Source: Actinoallomurus sp. (GTDB lineage: Bacteria; Actinomycetota; Actinomycetes; Streptosporangiales; Streptosporangiaceae). From it: 64,000 bases of DNA. Position 1 is the stretch's first letter. The number at the start of each line of letters is the position of its first letter. Under the pieces are notes generated by a model. That model was not told the DNA's origin, made no database searches, and saw only the letters and a program-made list of their open reading frames with translations. Shown here one piece after another: positions 53,275 through 64,000 of this stretch. The stretch is from the NCBI GenBank assembly GCA_025964625.1, contig JAOPYL010000182.1:1-64000 (forward strand). Reading direction: 5' to 3'. Position numbers and translations under genes: made by a program.

Positions 53275-53931
53275 TCAGTCGGAATCCGATGGGTGGACAG
53301 CCAGCAAGGCTATCAGCTCACGGCAGACGTCCTTGACGGAAGTGTTCACCAGGGTCACATCGAACTCCTTCTCCGCGGCGAGCTCGGAGCGCGCCGCGGA
53401 GAGGCGGCGTTCGATGACGTCCGGCGGCTCGGTGCCCCGGCCGACAAGACGGCGCACGAGCTCTTCCCAGGACGGCGGCCCCAGGAAGACGAGCTGTGCC
53501 TCCGGCATGGCCGTGCGCACCTGGCGGGCACCCTGCAGGTCGATCTCGAGCAGGGCGGGCACGCCCGCGGCGAGGTGCTCGAGCACCGCGCGCCGCGGCG
53601 TGCCGTAACGATTGCCCGCGAACTCGGCCCACTCGAGCAGTTCCTCCTCCTCGACGAGCCGATCGAACTCAGCGTCATCGACGAAGAAATAGTGCACACC
53701 GTGGATCTCGCCGGGACGCGGCGCACGGGTTGTCACCGAGACCGACAGCCACACCCCGGGGTGGGCACGCCGGATCTCGGCGACGACCGTGCTCTTACCG
53801 ACACCCGACGGCCCGGAGAGGACCGTCAGGCGCCTGGGCGGGATGGAGCCGTCCGCCGCGGATGCGGCGGAGCCGGCCGCGGCGGCCGGGCCGCCGCGCC
53901 CGCCCGGTAGGAGCCCGTCAGCGATTTCCAC
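53275..53931 (-). CDS. gmk: Guanylate kinase
   Basis: Phosphorylates GMP to GDP with ATP. P-loop [11 protein letters not shown] is followed by [19 protein letters not shown] (GMP-binding), [14 protein letters not shown] and DIDLQG-type EIDLQGARQ; all are intact. The start GTG at 53931 overlaps the end of mihF by 14 bases and gives 218 residues; an ATG at 53973 would add 14 residues. A Gly/Ala-rich stretch (about 10-30) precedes the core and is longer than in most homologues. Confidence 0.93.
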   Translation of the reverse strand: MEIADGLLPGGRGGPAAAAGSAASAADGSIPPRRLTVLSGPSGVGKSTVVAEIRRAHPGVWLSVSVTTRAPRPGEIHGVHYFFVDDAEFDRLVEEEELLEWAEFAGNRYGTPRRAVLEHLAAGVPALLEIDLQGARQVRTAMPEAQLVFLGPPSWEELVRRLVGRGTEPPDVIERRLSAARSELAAEKEFDVTLVNTSVKDVCRELIALLAVHPSDSD

Positions 53932-54244
53932 CGCCGCCGAACTCACGCTCAAGAGCGGCGCGCTGGTTGGCACCGAGACCCCGCACGCGGCGGGACTCGG
54001 CGATACCGAGCCGCTCCATGATCTGCTTGGCGCGGACCTTTCCGACGCCAGGCAGGGATTCCAGCAGAGCCGACACCTTCATCTTTCCGATTACGTCGTC
54101 GGCCTGACCATCCTTCAGAACCTCAGCGAGGGATGTACCTCCGTGCTTGAGGCGGTCTTTGACCTCGGCACGCTCTTTGCGGGCCTTGGCAGCCTTCTGC
54201 AAGGCTGCGGCGCGCTGTTCAGGGGTTAGGGGCGGAAGCGCCAC
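53918..54244 (-). CDS. mihF: Actinobacterial integration host factor (mIHF-type)
   Basis: A small DNA-binding nucleoid protein of 108 residues. It opens [33 protein letters not shown], then has the H2TH fold with [31 protein letters not shown], which binds and bends DNA without sequence specificity. The GTG at 54244 is the start. It is the first gene of mihF-gmk-rpoZ-coaBC, with a promoter candidate about 50 bp upstream. Confidence 0.95.
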   Translation of the reverse strand: MALPPLTPEQRAAALQKAAKARKERAEVKDRLKHGGTSLAEVLKDGQADDVIGKMKVSALLESLPGVGKVRAKQIMERLGIAESRRVRGLGANQRAALEREFGGGGNR

Positions 54245-54290
54245 GCCGGGTCACCTCGTGTTTCCACTCGATTGAGTCGGACGGCTCGGG

Positions 54291-54320
54291 AACCTAGCGA
54301 GTTCAGGGCCCATAAAGCAA
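54291..54320 (-). promoter_or_regulatory. Candidate sigma-70-type promoter of mihF
   Basis: On the minus strand TTGCTT (54320-54315) and TAGGTT (54296-54291) are separated by 18 bases, and the -10 box lies about 47 bases before the mihF start. The surrounding 54300-54420 region is unusually AT-rich for this genome. Confidence 0.5.
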
Positions 54321-54464
54321 CGTGAAAGCCCGTTTAGCCCCTTATTAAATTGCAGATGTCACGCTATGAGCTGTCCTGAACACACAGAGTATCCAATCGG
54401 GGCTGTTCTTACACCCCGAACCGTACGACGGCCTGGCGTTTCTTGCGAGGGGCAAACGGTCCTG

Positions 54465-55169
54465 TCAAGACCGGGCGGCACTCGTCCGCCGCAACGCGGC
54501 GGCGATCCCCGCGGCCGCCGCGCCGGGGTCGGGGGCGGCCGTGATGGGGCGGCCGATCACGAGCAGGTCGGCGCCGGCCGCCAGGGCCTCCTCAGGAGTG
54601 GCGACACGCGCCTGGTCCTGCGCGGCCGAGCCGCGAGGGCGCACGCCTGGAGTGATCAGGGTGACGTCGGGCCCGACCTCCGCGCGTACTGCCGCGGCCT
54701 CCATCGGCGAGCAGACGAGCGCGTGCGCACCCGCCTCGACGGCGAGGGCGGACAGCCGGCGCACCGCGTCGGAGGCGGGCCCGGCGAGGCCCAGACCGGT
54801 CAGGTCGTCGTCCGAGAGCGACGTGAGAACCGTCACAGCGGCGATCTTGGTCTGCGGGGCGGCCTCGACCGCGGCACGGATCATGGCAGGGCCCCCGCCG
54901 GCGTGCACCGTGAGGTAGGCGGGCTTGAGATGGGCCACGGCGTGCGCCGCGCCGGCCACGGTGGCGGGGATGTCGTGCAGCTTGAGGTCGAGGAAGACCT
55001 GGACGCCGCTGGCACCGCGGACGCTGGCGACCACGTCCGGTCCGTATCGCAGGTAGAGTTCCAGACCGACCTTGACCGTGCTGACGTGAGGAGTCACCAA
55101 GGTGGCCCAGCGGGCGGCTGTCTCGAGGTTCGGCGCGTCCAGGGCGACGGCGATGGGGGCGGGATTCAC
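54465..55169 (-). CDS. pyrF: Orotidine 5'-phosphate decarboxylase
   Basis: Last step of UMP synthesis. The 234 residues show IAVALDAPNLETAARWATLV, VKVGLELYL, and the catalytic LDLKLHDIPATV with the Asp-Lys-Asp array, then ITPGVRPRG near the phosphate site. The GTG start at 55169 overlaps the pyrD stop (GTGA). It is the last gene of the pyr operon; a weak hairpin (CGGTC/GACCG at 54457-54473) overlaps its stop. Confidence 0.95.
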   Translation of the reverse strand: MNPAPIAVALDAPNLETAARWATLVTPHVSTVKVGLELYLRYGPDVVASVRGASGVQVFLDLKLHDIPATVAGAAHAVAHLKPAYLTVHAGGGPAMIRAAVEAAPQTKIAAVTVLTSLSDDDLTGLGLAGPASDAVRRLSALAVEAGAHALVCSPMEAAAVRAEVGPDVTLITPGVRPRGSAAQDQARVATPEEALAAGADLLVIGRPITAAPDPGAAAAGIAAALRRTSAARS

Positions 55170-56161
55170 TGCAGGGTCTCCTGTTCGATCGGCTCGTCCA
55201 CGCCGACGTTGGGGTCGATACGCCGGATGAGCGTGCCCGCGGGCTTGTGGGCGAGCCCGACGATGTCGGAGAGCCGGCCGATGCCGCGCTCCCGGAGCGC
55301 CCCGTCGAGTTCGCGCAGGATCCGTACGCACGCGGACGGGTCATGGAAGTTCACCGTGCCCACGGCGACCGCCGAGGCGCCCGCCAGAAGGAGTTCCAGC
55401 GCGTCCAGGCCGGTACGCACGCCGCCCATCCCGATGATCGGGACCTCGGGCAGCGCGGCGTGCACCTGGTAGACGCAGCGGACCGCCACGGGACGGATCG
55501 CCGGGCCCGACAGCCCGCCGGTGACCCCGGCCAGCCGCGGTCGGAGCGTGGCCGTGTCGATGGCCATGCCGTGCAGTGCGTTGATCATCGACAGGCCGTC
55601 CGCGCCGGCGTCGACGCACGCCATCGCGACGCCCACGACATCGGTGACGTCGGCGGAGAGCTTGGCCAGCACGGGCACGCCGCGGCGCGTGTGCGCCCGT
55701 ACCGCCCGGACCACCTCGGCGGCGGCGGAGGGGTGGGCGGCGAACATCAGGCCGCGGTCCTCGACGTTGGGGCAGGAGGTGTTGATCTCCACCGCCGTCA
55801 CGCCGGGCGCGTCGGCGAGACGGCCGGCGACCTCGGCGTACTCCCTGACGCTGTTGCCCGCGATCGACACGATCGTGCGCGCCCCCTGCTCGTTGAGCCA
55901 CGGCAGGTCACGGCTCAGGAACGTCCCGATCCCCGGACCCTGCAGCCCGGTGGCGTTGAGTACGCCGCTCGGCGTCTCGGCCAGTCGCGGCGCCGGCCGC
56001 CCGGCCCGTGCCTCCGACATGATCGACGGGGTGACGACGGCACCGAGCTTCGCGACGTCGAAGAACCGCCCCAGCTCCCTCCCGGCGCCACCGCAGCCGG
56101 CAGCCGTCATGATCGGGTTCGGCAGGCCCACCTGGCCCAGCCGCGTCTCCAGGACGCTCAT
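55166..56161 (-). CDS. pyrD: Dihydroorotate dehydrogenase (class 1B, catalytic subunit)
   Basis: Oxidises dihydroorotate to orotate using FMN. The 331 residues include NPIMTAAGCGGAGREL, the VEINTSCPNVEDRG active-site block with Cys as base (class 1), LSADVTDVVGVAMA and IIGMGGVRTGLDALELLLAGA for phosphate. It pairs with pyrK just upstream, which makes it the NAD-linked class 1B enzyme. The ATG at 56161 was chosen over the longer reading; its ribosome site lies in a repeat that fills the pyrK-pyrD gap. Confidence 0.93.
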   Translation of the reverse strand: MSVLETRLGQVGLPNPIMTAAGCGGAGRELGRFFDVAKLGAVVTPSIMSEARAGRPAPRLAETPSGVLNATGLQGPGIGTFLSRDLPWLNEQGARTIVSIAGNSVREYAEVAGRLADAPGVTAVEINTSCPNVEDRGLMFAAHPSAAAEVVRAVRAHTRRGVPVLAKLSADVTDVVGVAMACVDAGADGLSMINALHGMAIDTATLRPRLAGVTGGLSGPAIRPVAVRCVYQVHAALPEVPIIGMGGVRTGLDALELLLAGASAVAVGTVNFHDPSACVRILRELDGALRERGIGRLSDIVGLAHKPAGTLIRRIDPNVGVDEPIEQETLQ

Positions 56162-56227
56162 CGCTCGCTCCGCTCGCTGGGCCGGTCTCCGCCACCACCG
56201 GATCCTCGCCGATGCCTCGCGAACGTC
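56162..56227. repeat. About 66-bp dispersed spacer repeat, copy A
   Basis: On the minus strand it runs from GACGTTCGCGAGGCATCGGC just past the pyrK stop to GAGCGGAGCGAGCG directly before the pyrD ATG, and matches the spacer at 18451-18515 over its full length with one gap. GGAG inside it, 7 bases before the ATG, appears to act as the pyrD ribosome site. Confidence 0.75.
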
Positions 56228-56234
56228 ACTCGCG

Positions 56235-57106
56235 TCATGGACGCTCTCCGAGACGTACGGCCCGCGGCGCGCCGAGCGCGTCGAAGGGGATGGTGCCGAT
56301 GTCGTCCCAGCGCACGCGTTCGCCGCGGAACACCGGCCCGTCGACGCAGGAACGCAGCATGTGCGTGCTGCCGTCGTCGCCGACGACCGGGAGCACGCAG
56401 GCCATGCACACGCCTGTGCCACACGGCATCGGCTCCTCGACCGCGACCTGGGCGGGGATGCCGTACTCCGCGGCGGTCCTGGTCACCGCCCGCAGCGTCT
56501 CCAGGGGCCCGCAGGCGTACACGACGGCCGCTTCGACATCCTCGACGACACCGGGCAGCAGGCCGGTGACGTGACCGCGGTCGCCGAGCGAACCGTCCTC
56601 CGTCGCGACGGAGACGGAGTCGCCGGCGCGCCGCGCGCCGCGCGCCCCGTACACGTGGTCGGAGTCGGCCCCGCCGAGCACGAAGTGCAGCGGGCACTCG
56701 CGCTGGCGCAGCACGGTGGCGAGCGGGAACAACGGCGCGCTGCCGTGCGCCTCGCCGATGAGCACGCAGGTCACCGGATCGCGCGGCAGCGGGAACGGAC
56801 GGCCCAGCGGCCCGGCGACGTCCAGGATGTCGCGCGGGCGCAGCGCGGCCAGCCATTCGGTGCCCTTCCCGCGCACCGCGAAGACGACCTCGATCGTCCC
56901 GCCGTAGTCGGACGTGACCTCACGGACGGAGAAACACCGGCGCATCAGCATGCCGGTCTGCTCGCCGCCCACGGCGAGCGCGACGAACTGGCCGGGCCGG
57001 AAGCGTTCGGCGACTCCTGGGGCGACGAGCGTCATCGTGTGGTACGCCCCGGTGCGCCGCATCGTCAGAACCGTCCCCGGCACCTGTACCGGCGCGTCCG
57101 CTCCGC

Positions 57107-57110
<4 letters not shown>
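56235..57110 (-). CDS. pyrK: Dihydroorotate dehydrogenase electron-transfer subunit
   Basis: Flavin and iron-sulphur subunit that passes electrons from dihydroorotate dehydrogenase to NAD. The 291 residues have an FAD-binding RRCFSVREV block, a ferredoxin-reductase fold with [13 protein letters not shown], and a [2Fe-2S] site [13 protein letters not shown] with a later Cys in RSCVDGPV. The GTG start at 57110 overlaps the carB stop (GTGA). The combination with pyrD marks the 1B enzyme. Confidence 0.93.
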
Positions 57111-60438
<3,328 letters not shown>

Positions 60439-60439
<1 letters not shown>

Positions 60440-60636
60440 CAGGCTCCCTGTCCGGAGGCGACCGCGGCGGCCACGAGGGCCAGCACGGTCAGGAGGGCGG
60501 CGACGGTGGTGATGAGGAGGGCGCGCGGGCTGGGGGCCTTGGCGCGGACGACCGCGTCATTGGGGTCGACGGGGACGTGGCCGTGCGACCCGTGGTCGGA
60601 CGCATGGTCGGCCTCGTGGCTGGAGACGTCGCTCAT
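60439..60636 (-). CDS. Small His-rich single-pass membrane protein between carA and carB
   Basis: A 65-residue protein. The first half is hydrophilic and His-rich ([18 protein letters not shown], six His in about 18 residues), the second half is a single hydrophobic helix ([22 protein letters not shown]) ending in GQGA. The ATG overlaps the carA stop (ATGA) and its stop overlaps the carB start (TGATG), so it is translated between two subunits of one enzyme. I recognise no family. Metal binding or membrane tethering of the synthase are guesses. Short actinobacterial membrane proteins do occur in pyr operons, usually before carA. Confidence 0.7.
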
Positions 60637-61745
60637 CTGGTCATCAGCTCGCAGAAACGGTCGAAGAGGCCGGTGGCGTCGTGCGGGCCCGGGGCGGCCT
60701 CGGGGTGGTACTGGACGCTGAACGCGGGACGGTCGAGCAGCCGCAGCCCCTCGACCACCCCGTCGTTCAGGTCGACGTGGCTGACCTCGGCGCGGCCGTA
60801 CGGGGTCTCGAACGGCCCGTCGAGGGGCGCCTCGACGGCGAAGCCGTGGTTGTGGCTGGTGATGTGCACCCGCCCGGTGCCGCGGTCCTGCACCGGCTGG
60901 TTGACGCCCCGGTGCCCGAACCGCAGCTTGTACGTGTCGAGGCCGAGCGCCCGGCCCAGCATCTGGTTGCCGAGGCAGATGCCGAAGACGGGAGTGCCGG
61001 CGTCGAGCACGCCCGCCATCGAGGCGACCGCGTAGTCGCAGGCGGCCGGGTCGCCGGGGCCGTTGCTGTAGAACACCCCGTCGGGTCCGAGGGCGAGGAT
61101 GTCCTCGGCCGTGGCCGTCGCGGGCAGAACGTGCACCTCACAACCGCGCTCGGCCATGCGGCGCGGCGTCGTCGCCTTGATGCCGAGGTCCACGGCGGCC
61201 ACCCGGTGGCGTGTCTCGCCGTCGGGACGCACGACGTACGGCTCGGCGGTCGAGACCGCGCGGGCCAGGTCGGCGCCGACCATGTCGGGACTGGCCAGCA
61301 CCCGGCCGAGGAGCGCCGCGGGATCGGTCTCCTCCGTGCTGACGCCGGCCCGCATGGCACCGCGGTCGCGCAGGTGCCGGGTGAGCGCCCGCGTGCCCTG
61401 CGTCGCGATGCCGACGACGCCGTACGCCCGCAGCTCGTCATCCAGTGAGCGCCGCGCCCGCCAGCTGGACGCGACACGGGCGGGCTCCCGCACGACGTAT
61501 CCGGCCACCTGGATCCGCCCGGACTCGGCGTCCTCGTCGTTGACGCCCGTGTTGCCGATGTGCGGCGCGGTCATCGCGACGATCTGCCGGTGGTAGGACG
61601 GGTCGGTCAGCGTCTCCTGGTAGCCGGTCATGCCGGTGTTGAAGACCATCTCGCCGAAGGTCTCGCCTTCGGCGCCGTACGCGGTACCGCGGAACGTTCT
61701 GCCGTCCTCCAGGACGAGCAGCGCGGGCTTCGGGGTGGAGCTCAA
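60633..61745 (-). CDS. carA: Carbamoyl-phosphate synthase small subunit
   Basis: Glutaminase subunit that releases ammonia for CarB. The 370 residues include [23 protein letters not shown] at the N-terminus and a class I glutamine amidotransferase domain with the nucleophile in FGICLGNQ, plus HNHGFAV and [10 protein letters not shown] for the His/Glu pair. The start is TTG at 61745, overlapping the pyrC stop (TTGA); GGGAGG 5-6 bases upstream and alignment of the conserved N-terminus support it, since no ATG or GTG suits. TTG starts are rare here. Confidence 0.95.
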   Translation of the reverse strand: MSSTPKPALLVLEDGRTFRGTAYGAEGETFGEMVFNTGMTGYQETLTDPSYHRQIVAMTAPHIGNTGVNDEDAESGRIQVAGYVVREPARVASSWRARRSLDDELRAYGVVGIATQGTRALTRHLRDRGAMRAGVSTEETDPAALLGRVLASPDMVGADLARAVSTAEPYVVRPDGETRHRVAAVDLGIKATTPRRMAERGCEVHVLPATATAEDILALGPDGVFYSNGPGDPAACDYAVASMAGVLDAGTPVFGICLGNQMLGRALGLDTYKLRFGHRGVNQPVQDRGTGRVHITSHNHGFAVEAPLDGPFETPYGRAEVSHVDLNDGVVEGLRLLDRPAFSVQYHPEAAPGPHDATGLFDRFCELMTR

Positions 61746-63025
61746 GCGAGCCTCCCATCAAGGACGGTCGGGCGGCCGCGCAGGAAGGTGGCGTGCACGC
61801 GCCCCGGCAGCTCGAGACCGGCAAAGGGCGTGTTGCGACTCTTCGACACCGATGCGGCGGGATCGATGAGGGTTCGCGCGGACGGGTCGTACAGCGTGAG
61901 GTTCGCGGGAGCTCCGGCCTCGGGCAGATGGCCCTGGCCGGCGAGCCGGCCGATGCGCGCGGGCCGCACCGACATGCGGTCGGCCACCCCGGCCCAGTCG
62001 AGCAGCCCGGTCTCGACCATGGCCGCCTGGACGACGGACAGGGCCGTCTCCAGCCCGATCATGCCCATCGCCGCCGGGGCCCACTCGGTCTCCTTGGCCT
62101 CGGCCGGATGCGGGGCGTGGTCGGTGGCGACGCAGTCGATGGTGCCGTCCGCGAGGGCCTCGCGCAGCGCCTCGACGTCCGCCTTGGTGCGCAGCGGCGG
62201 GTTCACCTTGTAGATCGGGTCGTACGACTCGGCCAGCTCGTCGGTGAGAAACAGGTGATGCGGCGTCACCTCGGCGGTGACCTGCCAGCCCTTGCTCTTC
62301 GCCCACCTGATGATCTCGATCGACCCGGCGGTGGAGACGTGGCAGACGTGCAGCCGGGAACCGACGTGCGCGGCGAGCAGGCAGTCCCGGGCGATGATCG
62401 CCTCCTCCGCCACGGCGGGCCAGCCGGTCAGGCCGAGCCGCCCCGACATCTCACCCTCGTTCATCTGGGCGTGCTCGGTGAGGCGGGGCTCCTGGGCGTG
62501 CTGCGCGACGACGCCGTCGAAGGCCTTGACGTACTCCAGCGCGCGGCGCATGAGCACCGCGTCGGACACGCAGTGCCCGTCGTCGGAGAACACGCGGACA
62601 CGCGCCGCGGAGTCGGCCATCGCGCCGAGCTCGGCGAGCTGCCTGCCCTCGATGCCGCGGGTGACCGCGCCGACCGGGTGGACGTCGCAGTGGCCGGCCT
62701 CCCGGCCGAGACGCCAGACCTGCTCGACCACACCGGCGGTGTCGGCCACCGGGTCCGTGTTCGCCATGGCGTGCACCGCGGTGAACCCGCCCGCCGCCGC
62801 GGCACGGGTGCCCGTCTCGACGGTCTCGGCGTCCTCGCGGCCGGGCTCCCGCAGATGCGTGTGCAGGTCGACGAGGCCGGGCAGGGCGACAAGCCCGTCG
62901 GCGTCGATGACCTCCGAGTCGGGCGCGTCGAGGCGGCCGCCGGTCTCGGCGATCATGCCGTCGCGGATCAGGATGTCGCCGGGCGCCCCGCCGAGGGGCC
63001 GAGCGCCCTTGATGAGGAAGGTCAT
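61742..63025 (-). CDS. pyrC: Dihydroorotase
   Basis: Cyclises carbamoyl-aspartate to dihydroorotate. The 427-residue class I enzyme has the metal-binding [14 protein letters not shown], the later His in HAMANTDPV region, [20 protein letters not shown] and [15 protein letters not shown] with the catalytic Asp. All expected residues are present. The start overlaps the pyrB stop by ATGA and the stop overlaps the carA TTG, so translation is coupled both ways. Confidence 0.96.
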   Translation of the reverse strand: MTFLIKGARPLGGAPGDILIRDGMIAETGGRLDAPDSEVIDADGLVALPGLVDLHTHLREPGREDAETVETGTRAAAAGGFTAVHAMANTDPVADTAGVVEQVWRLGREAGHCDVHPVGAVTRGIEGRQLAELGAMADSAARVRVFSDDGHCVSDAVLMRRALEYVKAFDGVVAQHAQEPRLTEHAQMNEGEMSGRLGLTGWPAVAEEAIIARDCLLAAHVGSRLHVCHVSTAGSIEIIRWAKSKGWQVTAEVTPHHLFLTDELAESYDPIYKVNPPLRTKADVEALREALADGTIDCVATDHAPHPAEAKETEWAPAAMGMIGLETALSVVQAAMVETGLLDWAGVADRMSVRPARIGRLAGQGHLPEAGAPANLTLYDPSARTLIDPAASVSKSRNTPFAGLELPGRVHATFLRGRPTVLDGRLA

Positions 63026-63975
63026 TCGCTGTCCCTTCGTGCACGGGCGGTGCCGATCGCGGGCTCGGAACCGCCCAGGAGGAGATAAAGCACGGCCATC
63101 CGGACGGTCACGCCGTTGGCGACCTGCTCGACGATCGTCGAGCGCGGCGAGTCGGCCACCTCGGCGGCGATCTCGACCCCCCGGTTCATCGGGCCGGGGT
63201 GCATGACGACCGCGTGGTTCGGCAGCATGGCCATGCGGCGCTTGTCCAGGCCGTACCGGCGGCTGTACTCCCGCACCGTGGGGAAGTACGCGGCGTTCAT
63301 GCGCTCCTGCTGCACCCGCAGCATCATCACGACGTCGCTCTTGGGCAGGACGGCGTCGAAGTCATACGCCACCTCGCAGGACCAGCTGTCGACCGCGACG
63401 GGGAAGAGCGTCGGCGGCGCCACCAGGGTGACCTCCGCACCGAGGGTGTTCAGCAGCAGGACGTTCGAGCGCGCCACCCGGCTGTGCAGGATGTCGCCCA
63501 CGATCGTGATCCGGCGGCCGTCGAGGCCACCGAGCCGCTGCCGCATCGTGTAGGCGTCGAGCAGCGCCTGGGTCGGATGCTCGTGCGTGCCGTCGCCGGC
63601 GTTCACGACGCTGCCGTGCACCCAGTTCGCGAGCCGGTGCGGCGCGCCGGAGGCGCTGTGCCGGATCACGACGCCGTCGGCGCCCATCGCCTCGAGAGTC
63701 AGCGCGGTGTCCTTCAGGCTCTCGCCCTTGGACACGCTGGAACCTTTGGCGGAGAAGTTGATGACATCGGCGGACAGCCGCTTGGCCGCCGCCTCGAACG
63801 AGATGCGGGTGCGCGTGGAGTCCTCGTAGAAGAGGTTGACGACCGTGCGCCCGCGCAGCGTGGGCAGCTTCTTGATCGGGCGGTCGGCGATGCGTGCGAG
63901 TTCCTCGGCGGTGTCGAGGATGAGCAGCGCGTCGTCCTTCGTCAGGTCGGCCGCCGAGATGAGATGGCGCTTCAT
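63022..63975 (-). CDS. pyrB: Aspartate carbamoyltransferase catalytic subunit
   Basis: Joins carbamoyl phosphate to aspartate, the first committed step of pyrimidine synthesis. The 317 residues contain the carbamoyl-phosphate loop [32 protein letters not shown] and [11 protein letters not shown]. No regulatory chain gene (pyrI) is present, as usual in actinobacteria. The ATG at 63975 overlaps the stop of the upstream gene (TGATG). It uses the same metabolite that carbamate kinase at the other end of the window consumes. Confidence 0.97.
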   Translation of the reverse strand: MKRHLISAADLTKDDALLILDTAEELARIADRPIKKLPTLRGRTVVNLFYEDSTRTRISFEAAAKRLSADVINFSAKGSSVSKGESLKDTALTLEAMGADGVVIRHSASGAPHRLANWVHGSVVNAGDGTHEHPTQALLDAYTMRQRLGGLDGRRITIVGDILHSRVARSNVLLLNTLGAEVTLVAPPTLFPVAVDSWSCEVAYDFDAVLPKSDVVMMLRVQQERMNAAYFPTVREYSRRYGLDKRRMAMLPNHAVVMHPGPMNRGVEIAAEVADSPRSTIVEQVANGVTVRMAVLYLLLGGSEPAIGTARARRDSE

Positions 63976-64000
63976 CAGCTGGCCTCCAGCAGGACCGCGT
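63975..64000 (-). CDS. C-terminal end of the gene upstream of pyrB, probably pyrR (runs off the right edge)
   Basis: The last visible codons read A-V-L-L-E-A-S-stop and the stop overlaps the pyrB start by one base. In actinobacteria the pyrimidine operon regulator pyrR usually precedes pyrB this way. Only seven residues are visible, so the call rests on position. Confidence 0.4.

Overview
The window is about 71% G+C with GTG/TTG starts, 4-base stop/start overlaps and actinobacterial synteny (mihF-gmk-rpoZ-coaBC, carA-carB-pyrK-pyrD-pyrF, ribD-ribE-ribAB-ribH-hisG). It is therefore a chromosomal segment of a filamentous or related actinomycete. A Streptosporangiales-like host is my best guess, not proven. 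No plasmid, phage, transposase, CRISPR, rRNA or tRNA signal was seen.

Region 1 (1-33 kb) is a catabolic island for small nitrogenous compounds. It opens with the N-terminus of an SseB-family gene, then a barbiturase/cyanuric-acid-hydrolase-family ring-opening amidohydrolase overlapping a carbamate kinase. Next come a divergent aminotransferase/omega-amidase pair, an APC permease, a class III CoA-transferase, a small P-loop kinase and a hydantoinase/oxoprolinase pair (hyuA-hyuB). A housekeeping interlude follows (DsbA-like protein, FKBP, CoxG-like protein, lipoprotein deacetylase, a decayed SDR). The core is two divergent transcription units. On the minus strand, pucR, a UraA-like uracil permease and a three-subunit molybdenum hydroxylase (FAD, 2Fe-2S and large subunits) point left. 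On the plus strand, homologues of the E. coli oxamate transcarbamylase AllH, AllF and AllG point right, followed by a mutarotase-like gene and a CitE-like DUF6986 gene. A molybdo-enzyme maturation cassette (MoxR ATPase, VWA protein, XdhC, MobA-like) closes the island.

Taken together, these genes can be read as uracil uptake, oxidation to barbiturate by the Mo-hydroxylase, ring opening to ureidomalonate, phosphorolysis by the AllFGH-like complex to carbamoyl phosphate, and ATP recovery by carbamate kinase. The leftover amide and malonate could go to the omega-amidase-like and CoA-transferase proteins. The individual families are recognisable. The combined pathway is inference.

Region 2 (33-50 kb) holds hisG (without its usual hisE neighbour), a riboflavin operon (ribD-ribE-ribM-ribAB-ribH) led by an FMN riboswitch, an MBL-fold hydrolase, rpe, a methyltransferase, a LysR/aminotransferase pair, rsmB-fmt, def, a degenerate PriA, and a cytochrome P450 with an unusual I-helix.

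Region 3 (50-64 kb) is housekeeping: metK, coaBC, rpoZ, gmk, mihF, then the de novo pyrimidine operon read right to left (pyrR end, pyrB, pyrC, carA, a small His-rich membrane protein, carB, pyrK, pyrD, pyrF). So pyrimidine synthesis and a putative pyrimidine-degrading island lie within one window. Two families of short dispersed repeats (52-bp palindromes and about 66-bp spacer repeats) sit inside or between genes of these operons.
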